This document shows, piece by piece, positions 1-5,756 of a stretch of DNA of 5,942 nucleotides. The position numbers and the translations under genes are program-made. The DNA is from Candidatus Nomurabacteria bacterium (lineage in GTDB: Bacteria; Patescibacteriota; Minisyncoccia; Phycocordibacterales; UBA9973), in assembly GCA_021413565.1 (NCBI GenBank), contig JAIOQC010000035.1:565-6506 (forward strand). Direction: 5' to 3'. The notes under the pieces were generated by a model. The model did no database searches, was not told the origin of the DNA, and saw nothing but the letters and a program-made list of their open reading frames with translations. Numbering within the stretch: the first letter of the stretch is position 1; each line of letters opens with the position of its first letter.

Positions 1-287
1 ACATCAACACAGAATTAGTTAAAATTATCAGAGATGATACAGGTATTCCGTTGGTCCTACATGGTGGCTCAGGATTACGTGATGAAGACTTTACTGGTGG
101 TATCGCATCAGGTATTGCAATAGTCCATATTAATACTGAAATCCGTGTCGCATATACCCAAGCCGTTAAACAATTCCTAGTTGATAATCCTAACGAAATG
201 ACTCCATACAAAATTGCTCAAGCAGGTATTGATGCAATGGAAGTTGTTGTTACAAATAGATTAAAACTTTTTAACCAAATTAAGTAA
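1..287 (+). CDS. fba: Class II fructose-bisphosphate aldolase, C-terminal part (5' end outside window)
   Basis: Only the last ~94 codons are present; the open frame runs from base 3 to the TAA at 285-287 and continues off the left edge. The protein shows the class II (zinc-dependent) aldolase C-terminal signature: LVLHGGSG at bases 51-74, whose His is in the family a zinc ligand, then a DEDF/GGI stretch, then VHINTEIRVAY, the strand carrying the conserved Asn that contacts the dihydroxyacetone phosphate part of the substrate. The family cleaves fructose 1,6-bisphosphate to glyceraldehyde 3-phosphate and dihydroxyacetone phosphate, and the reverse, in the cytoplasm, in glycolysis and gluconeogenesis. 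Tagatose-bisphosphate aldolases (GatY/KbaY) share these motifs, so the exact sugar specificity cannot be fixed from this fragment. A 28-bp palindrome begins 20 nt after the stop and could also act as a weak transcript end. Confidence 0.88.
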   Translation, partial: INTELVKIIRDDTGIPLVLHGGSGLRDEDFTGGIASGIAIVHINTEIRVAYTQAVKQFLVDNPNEMTPYKIAQAGIDAMEVVVTNRLKLFNQIK

Positions 288-306
288 TTACAATCCAAAG
301 AAAACT

Positions 307-334
307 ATTCTACAATTCGTTAGAATTATAGAAT
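307..334. promoter_or_regulatory. Palindromic operator candidate, copy 1 (upstream of regulator gene)
   Basis: Imperfect palindrome: left arm ATTCTACAATTC (307-318), spacer GTTA (319-322), right arm GAATTATAGAAT (323-334). Eleven of 12 arm positions are complementary; only C313/A328 fails. It ends 11 bp before the regulator ATG, where promoter contacts would lie, and includes TAGAAT (329-334), a one-mismatch -10-like hexamer. The 12-n-12 arrangement resembles operators bound by dimeric ArsR-type winged-helix repressors (family knowledge). A second copy with one substitution lies at 589-616 before the next gene. Binding and autoregulation are inferred. As RNA it could also form a hairpin behind the aldolase gene, but no U-run follows. 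Confidence 0.68.
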
Positions 335-345
335 AGAAATATTTT

Positions 346-618
346 ATGCAAAAGACAAATAGGGAATTGGAAAGAATAGTTAAAGGCTTTGCAAATCATC
401 ATAGATTGGATATTCTTGAACTTCTGTATAAAAAACCCGAATTGTCGGTACAAGAAATTTCAGACAAATTAAAATCAGAATTCAAGAACATATCTGCTCA
501 TATCAATAAAATGGCAATTGCAGGTTTATTAATAAAAAGAAGCGAGGGTAATATGATTCGCCACAAACTTACAAAACGAGGTAAAAGCATTCTACGATTC
601 GTTAGAATTATAGAATAG
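346..618 (+). CDS. ArsR-like winged helix-turn-helix transcriptional regulator
   Basis: A 90-residue protein that is essentially one DNA-binding domain. Residues 15-27 (FANHHRLDILELL) match the first helices of ArsR-type domains, the place of the usual 'xxxxRLxILxLL' motif. Residues 34-42 (SVQEISDKL) and about 45-62 (ending AIAGLL) form the helix-turn-helix, and 63-78 form a basic wing ending in LTKRG. There is no cysteine anywhere, so it is not a classical thiol-based arsenic or cadmium sensor, and no separate ligand domain is present. The start at 346 is the only sensible one; no Shine-Dalgarno motif precedes it. The last codons (ILRFVRIIE and the TAG stop) are built from the second copy of a palindrome whose first copy lies just ahead of the ATG. 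That arrangement suggests a dimeric repressor controlling itself and the FAD oxidase gene 12 bp downstream. The effector is unknown; assignment to ArsR rather than another small winged-helix family is moderately sure. Confidence 0.8.
   Translation: MQKTNRELERIVKGFANHHRLDILELLYKKPELSVQEISDKLKSEFKNISAHINKMAIAGLLIKRSEGNMIRHKLTKRGKSILRFVRIIE
589..616. promoter_or_regulatory. Palindromic operator candidate, copy 2 (inside regulator 3' end, upstream of FAD oxidase)
   Basis: Left arm ATTCTACGATTC (589-600), spacer GTTA (601-604), right arm GAATTATAGAAT (605-616). It differs from copy 1 (307-334) by a single base (A to G at 596), and 29 of 30 bases match when the two following bases (AG) are counted. 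It lies 14 bp before the oxidase ATG at 631 and covers the final codons of the regulator, whose TAG stop starts at base 616. The position before each of two adjacent genes, with spacing to the ATG of 11 and 14 bp, is what an operator shared by a repressor and its target would look like. Function is inferred. Confidence 0.65.
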
Positions 619-630
619 ATACATTATTAT

Positions 631-2349
631 ATGAAAGACGAAATACAAAAATTTTTTAAGGGAGATATAGAGGATAGCGATGTGACGCTGACTGCATATT
701 CTCATGATGCAAGTTTACTTGAAGTACGACCAGAATTAGTAGTTTTTCCTAAAAATACAGAGGACCTCAAAAATCTAGTTAAATGGGTATCAGACAACAA
801 GATTAAATATCCAAAACTTGCTTTAACTCCACGTTCAGCTGGTACTTGTATGTCAGGTGGTGCAATCGGTGAATCAATTATTATTGATTTTACTCGTCAT
901 ATGAATAAGGTTTATTCTGTTGAACAAGTTGCACCATTCCAAATAATTCCAAAATACCCAAATGCTCATGAAGTCATCATTACAGGAACTGCTACTGTTG
1001 AGCCTGGTTGTTACTATCGTGATTTTGAAATTGCCACAAAAGAAAAAGGACTAATCCTGCCATGTTATACGGCTTCAAAAAGTATTAATGCTATCGGTGG
1101 TATGGTGGGCAACAATTCAGCAGGTGAAAAAACACTCAACTATGGCAAGACTGAAGATTATATAAAAGAACTTCAAGTAATTTTCTCTGACGGTAGGGAA
1201 TATACAGTTAAGCCATTAAACAAAAAAGAACTCTACGCCAAAATCGCACAGGGTGACTTTGAAGGTGAGGTCTATAAAAACATCTTTGCAATTATCAATG
1301 AAAACAAACAAATAATAAAAACTGCAAAACCTCAGGTATCAAAGAATTCTGCTGGTTATTATCTTTGGAATGTTTGGGATGAAGAAAAAGAAATATTTGA
1401 TTTAACAAAACTTATTGTTGGCTCGCAAGGTACACTAGGAATTGTTACAAAAATAACTTTGCATTTAGTTGCAATAAAAAAAGCATCTAAATTAGTTGTT
1501 ATTTTCATGAAAGACATTTCACAACTTGGTGAATTGGTTGATAAAATATTACCTTACAAACCTGAAAGTTTGGAATCTTATGATGATGCCACTATGAAAC
1601 TTGCAATTAGATTTTTCCCTGACTTTTTCAAAAATAAAGGTTTCTGGAAAATGATTAAATTTATGTGGAGTTTCTGGCCAGAAGTTTTCATGATGAGTAC
1701 ATTTGGTATGCCAAAATTAATTCTACTTGTTGAATTTGCAGGTGAGTCTGAAGAAGAAATAAACACTAAAGCAAAAGAACTTGTAAAAAATTTGACAATT
1801 TTCCCGTTCAAAACACGCATTACAAAATCCGAATCTGAATCTGAAAAATATTGGGATATTCGTCGAGAAAGTTTTGCATTGTTACGCAAGCACATTACCA
1901 ATAAACACACAGCACCATTTATTGATGACATTATTGTGCAACCAGAGTTCTTACCAGAATTTCTACCCAAATTAAATATTATTCTAAAGAAATATCCGAT
2001 TACATACACCATTGCAGGTCATGCGGGTAATGGTAACTTTCATATAATACCTTTAATGGATTTCAGCGACCCTCAAACTTCAGAAATAATCATCAACCTA
2101 TCTGCTGAAGTCTACGACCTTGTATTGCAATACAAAGGCTCAACAACTGCTGAGCATAATGATGGTATTATTCGTTCACCATTTTTACAACAAATGTTTG
2201 GTAATGCCGTCTATTCTCTATTTGAGAAAACCAAACAAATCTTCGACCCACAAAATATCTTCAACCCTGGCAAGAAAGTCGGTGCAACTATGGAGTATAT
2301 AAAGAGTCATATTGTCCAAGAAAAGCACGATTTGAGTCATAAGATATAA
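631..2349 (+). CDS. FAD-linked oxidase / 2-hydroxyacid dehydrogenase, GlcD-DLD-YdiJ type
   Basis: A 572-residue flavoprotein of the vanillyl-alcohol oxidase superfamily. The N-terminal FAD-binding (PCMH) domain covers about 35-285: pyrophosphate loop PRSAGTCMSGG (67-77), the IGGMVGNNSAG flavin segment (155-165) and GSQGTLGIV (264-272). The C-terminal FAD-oxidase domain follows, with GHAGNGNFH (463-471) and AEHNDG (507-512), whose histidines in relatives bind a metal at the active site. The ending EHNDGIIRSPFL and FDPQNIFNPGKK resembles the flavin half of YdiJ-type D-2-hydroxyglutarate dehydrogenases, but the iron-sulfur half of that family is absent, so electrons must pass to another partner. 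Relatives oxidise D-lactate, glycolate or D-2-hydroxyglutarate; the substrate here cannot be told. A Trp/Phe-rich stretch at 338-355 could touch the membrane. No signal peptide. It lies 12 bp after the regulator and has no Shine-Dalgarno motif; a palindromic operator overlaps its upstream region. Confidence 0.87.
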   Translation: MKDEIQKFFKGDIEDSDVTLTAYSHDASLLEVRPELVVFPKNTEDLKNLVKWVSDNKIKYPKLALTPRSAGTCMSGGAIGESIIIDFTRHMNKVYSVEQVAPFQIIPKYPNAHEVIITGTATVEPGCYYRDFEIATKEKGLILPCYTASKSINAIGGMVGNNSAGEKTLNYGKTEDYIKELQVIFSDGREYTVKPLNKKELYAKIAQGDFEGEVYKNIFAIINENKQIIKTAKPQVSKNSAGYYLWNVWDEEKEIFDLTKLIVGSQGTLGIVTKITLHLVAIKKASKLVVIFMKDISQLGELVDKILPYKPESLESYDDATMKLAIRFFPDFFKNKGFWKMIKFMWSFWPEVFMMSTFGMPKLILLVEFAGESEEEINTKAKELVKNLTIFPFKTRITKSESESEKYWDIRRESFALLRKHITNKHTAPFIDDIIVQPEFLPEFLPKLNIILKKYPITYTIAGHAGNGNFHIIPLMDFSDPQTSEIIINLSAEVYDLVLQYKGSTTAEHNDGIIRSPFLQQMFGNAVYSLFEKTKQIFDPQNIFNPGKKVGATMEYIKSHIVQEKHDLSHKI

Positions 2350-2354
2350 GCATA

Positions 2355-2383
2355 TTGTCTTATTGAGAGTTTTATGTTATTAT
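2355..2383 (+). promoter_or_regulatory. Leaderless extended -10 promoter of rplY
   Basis: -35 TTGTCT (2355-2360), exactly 17 bp, then -10 TATTAT (2378-2383) with an upstream TG (2375-2376) forming an extended -10. Seven nucleotides separate the hexamer from the ATG at 2391, so the expected transcription start coincides with the start codon. There is no Shine-Dalgarno sequence. Confidence 0.78.
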
Positions 2384-2390
2384 CATTCCC

Positions 2391-3032
2391 ATGCATACAT
2401 TAACCGCAACAAAGCGAAGTAAGACAGACAAGTTGGCATCCGTACGAAGTAACGGTATGGTACCAGCAGTCGTTTATGGCGCTCGCGTGGAAAATACATC
2501 AATTTCCGTACCGAGTACCGATTTTATTAAAGTGCTCAAAGCAGCTGGAGAATCAAGTACAGTTGCACTTAATCTTGATGGTAAGAATATTGATGTTCTA
2601 ATTCATGAAGTACAAGTTGACCCTGTCAAAGGATTCCCAATCCATATTGATTTCTTGGCGATTGATATGAATAAGCCTGTTGAAGTGGTTGTTGAACTTG
2701 AATTTACTGGCGTAGCTCCGGCTGAAAAAGCAGGACTTGGTTCACTAATGAAGGTTCTTCATGAAATTTCTATTGAGGCACTTCCAAAAGACTTACCTCA
2801 TACAATTATTGTTGATATCTCATCACTTCAAACTCTAGATGATCAAATTCACGTCAAAGATATTGTGGCACCAAAAGGCGTCACAATTATTACAGACGCA
2901 GATGAAGTTGTTGCATTAGTTGCACCAGCAAAAGCTGAAAAGGTTGAATCTGACACTCCAGCCGATTTGTCTTCTATCGAAGTTGAAAAGAAAGGCAAAC
3001 AAGAGAGTGCTGAAGGTACAGCAACTGAATAA
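2391..3032 (+). CDS. rplY: 50S ribosomal protein L25, long CTC/TL5 type
   Basis: 213 residues, the long two-domain form of L25. Residues 1 to about 88 are the 5S rRNA-binding domain: the opening MHTLTATKRSKTDKLASVRS and the MVPAVVYG turn are typical, as is IHIDFLAID near 84-91. Residues about 92-180 are the all-beta CTC/TL5 C-terminal domain, recognisable by KPVEVVVELEFTG, EALPKDLPHTIIVDIS and PKGVTIITDADEVVA. The last ~30 residues are a charged, low-complexity tail rich in Glu, Lys and Ser. In the ribosome L25 binds 5S rRNA in the central protuberance of the large subunit. The start at 2391 is set by the promoter whose -10 ends 7 nt upstream. A strong hairpin terminator begins 13 nt after the stop, so the gene is probably a single transcription unit. 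Confidence 0.95.
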   Translation: MHTLTATKRSKTDKLASVRSNGMVPAVVYGARVENTSISVPSTDFIKVLKAAGESSTVALNLDGKNIDVLIHEVQVDPVKGFPIHIDFLAIDMNKPVEVVVELEFTGVAPAEKAGLGSLMKVLHEISIEALPKDLPHTIIVDISSLQTLDDQIHVKDIVAPKGVTIITDADEVVALVAPAKAEKVESDTPADLSSIEVEKKGKQESAEGTATE

Positions 3033-3044
3033 TTACACCCTTTA

Positions 3045-3085
3045 AAATAAAGCCCACTTGCATTTCATGCAAGTGGGCTTTATTT
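3045..3085 (+). terminator. Intrinsic terminator after rplY
   Basis: Perfect inverted repeat with 19-bp arms (3045-3063 and 3067-3085) and a 3-nt loop TTC. The core pairs AAGCCCACTTGCA with TGCAAGTGGGCTT, and the 3' arm ends in TTTATTT. The 5' arm carries a matching A-run, so it could also terminate transcription from the opposite strand. It starts 13 nt after the rplY stop and ends one base before the extended -10 of the next gene. Confidence 0.92.
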
Positions 3086-3086
3086 A

Positions 3087-3095
3087 TGCTATAAT
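3087..3095 (+). promoter_or_regulatory. Leaderless extended -10 promoter of the transglycosylase gene
   Basis: TGC (3087-3089) directly followed by consensus TATAAT (3090-3095), then 7 nt to the ATG at 3103. The 17-bp-spaced -35 position (3067-3072, ATGCAA) is weak and lies inside the terminator stem, so the promoter probably relies on its extended -10. It fixes the start codon at 3103 rather than the upstream in-frame ATG at 3058, which lies in the terminator. Confidence 0.8.
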
Positions 3096-3102
3096 TTGTC
3101 TT

Positions 3103-4482
3103 ATGCATCGATACATACGATACATATTTTCATTTATTCTTATAATTACATTTTCTTTTAACGGATTAATCTACACACTAACTCCGCAAGTATCAGCTGA
3201 CCAAGTCCTCGACAATGCACAAGCAGATAGAGCACGACTACAATCAGAACTTGCTAATCTTGAACAAGAAATAGCACAAAAACAAAAAGAACTCGATGGC
3301 CAAAAAGGTCAATCTGTGTCTATTTCTCGTGACATAGCCATACTGACAACTCAAATCAAAAAAGCCAAACTTAATATTCAGGCCAAGACACTTTTAATTA
3401 AAAAGTTAGGTGGGGAAATCACACAAAAGAACAGGACAATTCAAACACTCGCAGAAAAAATAGAAACTGAAAAAGAATCCCTAGCACAACTTATTCGCAA
3501 GGACAGAGAGATTGATGATAAATCACTTTTGGCACTCATATTATCTCAAGATACAATTTCTGATGCTTATGGAGATATTGATGCTTTTGCTGCTTTGAAA
3601 AAAGGTATCAAGGCTTCTGTGGACCAGATTCGTGGAGTCAAAACACAAACTGAATCTGCAAAGAAAGATTTAGAAATAAAAAAAGACCAAGAAACAGATG
3701 CAAAGGTTCAAATGGAAAACGATAGACGCCAAGTTGAATTGAGTGAATCTGAAAAACAAAAACTTCTTTCTATTAGTAAAAACAAAGAAAAAGCTTATCA
3801 AAAAGTTCTTGCTGACAAAGCAGCCCGTCGATCTGAAATTCTGGCAATGCTATTTAGTCTTCGTGATGTTTCTGCTATTCCTTTCGGCAAAGCCTACGAA
3901 TATGCTAAATCTGCAGAAATCTCAACTGGTATTCGACCAGCATTTCTATTGGCAATATTAACTCAAGAAAGTAATCTTGGGGCTAACCAAGGTTCTTGTT
4001 ATGTGACCAATATGGATACAGGTGCAGGTGTTGGCTCAAAGAGCGGTAAGGCTTTTAGTAATGTTATGAAGCCTACACGAGACACAAAGCCATTTATGGA
4101 AATTACTCTTTCGTTAGGGCGTGATCCTTACAAAACACTTGTATCTTGTCCAATTAGTGGTGGAGGTTATGGTGGTGCTATGGGTCCATCACAGTTCATA
4201 CCATCAACATGGTCTTTGTTAAAAAACCGTATTGCTAAATCATTAGGAGTAAAAACTCCTGATCCATGGTATCCAAAAGATGCTTTTATGGCTTCAGCCT
4301 TATATTTAACAGATTTAGGAGCATCTGGTGATAGTTTTACTAGTGAGCGTAATGCGGCTTGTAGATACTATTCTGGTAGAAAATGTGACAATAAGAAACC
4401 TGCAAATAGCTTCTACGGAGACTCTGTGATGAAGAAAGCTGAAACTATACAAAGAACCATGATTGACCCGTTGCAAAACTAA
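3103..4482 (+). CDS. Secreted coiled-coil lytic murein transglycosylase (EnvC/PcsB-like N-terminus, MltB/SLT-like C-terminus)
   Basis: 459 residues from the ATG at 3103, chosen because a consensus -10 ends 7 nt upstream. Residues 1-32 are a signal peptide (MHRYIRY, a hydrophobic stretch to about 26, VSA before a likely cut after A32). Residues about 33-245 are heptad-rich and form two long helices separated by LLALILSQDTISDAYGDID (142-160), the lobe seen at the tip of EnvC/PcsB coiled-coil hairpins that dock on FtsX. The C-terminal domain (about 270-455) is a lysozyme-fold transglycosylase: catalytic Glu is probably E289 in TQESNLG, followed by GGYGGAMGPSQFIPSTW (354-370), the MltB-type motif. 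This enzyme class cleaves the MurNAc-GlcNAc bond of peptidoglycan outside the membrane, leaving an anhydro-MurNAc end. Four cysteines (C299, C349, C420, C428) lie in the catalytic domain and could form two disulfides. Activation by FtsEX is an inference. The promoter of rpmE overlaps the gene's end and no terminator is seen. Confidence 0.88.
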   Translation: MHRYIRYIFSFILIITFSFNGLIYTLTPQVSADQVLDNAQADRARLQSELANLEQEIAQKQKELDGQKGQSVSISRDIAILTTQIKKAKLNIQAKTLLIKKLGGEITQKNRTIQTLAEKIETEKESLAQLIRKDREIDDKSLLALILSQDTISDAYGDIDAFAALKKGIKASVDQIRGVKTQTESAKKDLEIKKDQETDAKVQMENDRRQVELSESEKQKLLSISKNKEKAYQKVLADKAARRSEILAMLFSLRDVSAIPFGKAYEYAKSAEISTGIRPAFLLAILTQESNLGANQGSCYVTNMDTGAGVGSKSGKAFSNVMKPTRDTKPFMEITLSLGRDPYKTLVSCPISGGGYGGAMGPSQFIPSTWSLLKNRIAKSLGVKTPDPWYPKDAFMASALYLTDLGASGDSFTSERNAACRYYSGRKCDNKKPANSFYGDSVMKKAETIQRTMIDPLQN

Positions 4483-4499
4483 TAATCTCGTGCTATTAT
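4471..4499 (+). promoter_or_regulatory. Leaderless extended -10 promoter of rpmE
   Basis: -35 TTGCAA (4471-4476), exactly 17 bp, extended TGC (4491-4493), -10 TATTAT (4494-4499), then 8 nt to the ATG at 4508. The -35 element sits inside the last codons of the transglycosylase gene, so the two genes overlap at the level of control sequences. Confidence 0.78.
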
Positions 4500-4507
4500 A
4501 GGCACTT

Positions 4508-4732
4508 ATGAAGAAAGATATACACCCAAAATACAATAGTGCCTCAAAAGTTACTTGCGCATGCGGTGCTAGTTTTCTTGTTGGTTCATCACTTGATGCA
4601 ATCAATATCGAAATCTGCAGTCAATGCCATCCTTTCTATACTGGTAATGACAAAGTCCTCGATACAGCAGGACGTGTTGACCGATTCAAGAAGCGTGCTG
4701 CTGTTGCAACAACAACTAAAAAGAAAAAATAA
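4508..4732 (+). CDS. rpmE: 50S ribosomal protein L31, zinc-binding (C+) form
   Basis: 74 residues. It begins MKKDIHPKY as most L31 proteins do and keeps all four zinc cysteines, C17 and C19 (CAC) and C37 and C40 (CSQC), so it is the C+ zinc form rather than the zinc-independent paralogue used under zinc limitation. The HPFYTG block (41-46) and [12 protein letters not shown] are family hallmarks. L31 bridges the large-subunit central protuberance and the small-subunit head. The tail ends in a Thr/Lys-rich run (ATTTKKKK). The start at 4508 agrees with the family start and with the promoter 8 nt upstream. A hairpin terminator follows the stop by 8 nt, and prfA is next; an rpmE-prfA neighbourhood is found in many bacteria. 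Confidence 0.96.
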   Translation: MKKDIHPKYNSASKVTCACGASFLVGSSLDAINIEICSQCHPFYTGNDKVLDTAGRVDRFKKRAAVATTTKKKK

Positions 4733-4740
4733 GTACTATC

Positions 4741-4773
4741 AAGAAAAGCATACCTTCGTGGTATGCTTTTCTT
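4741..4773 (+). terminator. Intrinsic terminator after rpmE
   Basis: Perfect 14-bp stem: AAGAAAAGCATACC (4741-4754) and GGTATGCTTTTCTT (4760-4773), with a 5-nt loop TTCGT. The 3' arm ends in a T-rich run (TTTTCTT) and is followed directly by the TG of the prfA extended -10, so the end of one unit is joined to the start of the next. The A-rich 5' arm would allow function in both directions. Confidence 0.9.
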
Positions 4774-4782
4774 TGTTATAAT
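4774..4782 (+). promoter_or_regulatory. Leaderless extended -10 promoter of prfA
   Basis: TGT (4774-4776) followed by consensus TATAAT (4777-4782), then 6 nt to the ATG at 4789. No good -35 is visible; the corresponding position falls in the loop of the rpmE terminator. The TG extension and consensus hexamer probably compensate. Confidence 0.78.
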
Positions 4783-4788
4783 AAACAT

Positions 4789-5730
4789 ATGGAATTAGAT
4801 TTAGAAAAATTAAAGAAAGATCATAAGACAAGTTATTTCGCAGAAGAATATCAACGTCTTTTGGATGAAGAAGTAAAAGTAAATGAAATGGTCGCAAGCG
4901 ATGAAAGCTTGCGTGATTTAGCTGATGAAGAATTACAAAATCTGCGTTTCCAAAAAGAAGCCATCGAAAGACAATTAGAAGAGATGCAGAAAAAAGATAC
5001 TGAGGAAGAGGAATTCCCAAATGAAATTGTCTTAGAAGTTCGTGCTGGTGCAGGTGGAGATGAAGCATCATTATTTGCTATTGAATTAGTTGCTATGTAT
5101 GAACGCTTTGCTGATAATACTGGCTGGAATAGTAAACACCTAGATGAATATACTCTTGAGATAAAAGGTAAGGATGTCTATAAACTACTTCGCTATGAGA
5201 CAGGCGTGCATCGTGTACAGAGAATTCCAGCAACAGAAAAAAATGGCCGAATACATACATCGACTGCATCTGTTGCTATTTTACCGATTCGCAAAAAGAA
5301 TAAAATTGAAATTAATCCAGCAGATTTGGAAATGGAATATTCACGCTCCGGTGGTGCAGGTGGACAAAATGTGAACAAAGTGGAAACTGCTGTACGACTC
5401 ATTCACAAGCCCACTGGTATTGACGTACGTTCAACATCTGAGCGTAGCCAACTTGGCAATCGTGAAAAAGCAATGAGCATTCTCATTTCTAAAATCCAAA
5501 TGGCACAAGACGCCGAAGATGCCAAAAAATATTCTGGTGACAGAAAAGCACAAATTGGTACCGCTGACCGCAGTGAGAAAATCCGTACCTACAACTTCCC
5601 ACAAGACAGAGTTACGGACCATAGAATAAAACAATCTTGGTCAAATATTCCTGGAATTATGGAAGGTAACATCACTAAAATTATTGATGCTTTATCTTCA
5701 GGTGTAGTAGGGGACGCAGAAGAAGAATAA
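4789..5730 (+). CDS. prfA: Peptide chain release factor 1 with shortened N-terminal domain
   Basis: 313 residues. The codon-recognition motif is PAT (P147-A148-T149) in [18 protein letters not shown], the PxT signature of RF1, which reads UAA and UAG; RF2 would show SPF. The catalytic GGQ (G191-G192-Q193) lies in [20 protein letters not shown]. The [12 protein letters not shown] wording recalls cyanobacterial and chloroplast RF1. On the ribosome the GGQ glutamine promotes hydrolysis of the peptidyl-tRNA ester and is normally methylated by PrmC. Compared with E. coli RF1 (about 360 residues, GGQ near 233-235), nearly all the missing length (~42 residues) precedes the GGQ, in domain 1, which in relatives faces the L11 stalk region. 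The start at 4789 is supported by a -10 element 6 nt upstream, and no alternative upstream ATG, GTG or TTG exists in frame within the intergenic gap. The acidic tail (GDAEEE) ends at TAA. Confidence 0.94.
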   Translation: MELDLEKLKKDHKTSYFAEEYQRLLDEEVKVNEMVASDESLRDLADEELQNLRFQKEAIERQLEEMQKKDTEEEEFPNEIVLEVRAGAGGDEASLFAIELVAMYERFADNTGWNSKHLDEYTLEIKGKDVYKLLRYETGVHRVQRIPATEKNGRIHTSTASVAILPIRKKNKIEINPADLEMEYSRSGGAGGQNVNKVETAVRLIHKPTGIDVRSTSERSQLGNREKAMSILISKIQMAQDAEDAKKYSGDRKAQIGTADRSEKIRTYNFPQDRVTDHRIKQSWSNIPGIMEGNITKIIDALSSGVVGDAEEE

Positions 5731-5756
5731 ATCTTCTAATCTGATCTTACTAACAA

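Noticed and set aside
307..334. Palindrome as a classical intrinsic terminator of the aldolase gene
   Set aside because: The RNA could fold, but it is AT-rich, is not followed by a U-run, and is repeated before the next gene where a terminator would make no sense; an operator fits better.
1578..2012. 144-codon minus-strand open frame inside the FAD oxidase gene
   Set aside because: It is antisense to a well-conserved coding region, has no recognisable domain and no promoter; a chance frame.
3058..3102. Upstream in-frame ATG at 3058 as the start of the transglycosylase
   Set aside because: It lies in the 5' arm of the rplY terminator and upstream of the consensus TATAAT (3090-3095). The 15 extra residues would bury the signal peptide, whereas ATG 3103 sits 7 nt after the -10.
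4490..4505. GTGC/GCAC inverted repeat around the rpmE -10
   Set aside because: Four base pairs with an 8-nt loop, expected by chance, and the region is already explained by the promoter.
5721..5737. Terminator for prfA from AGAAGA/TCTTCT
   Set aside because: Only 6 weak base pairs overlapping the stop codon and no U-run; much weaker than the two clear terminators in the window.
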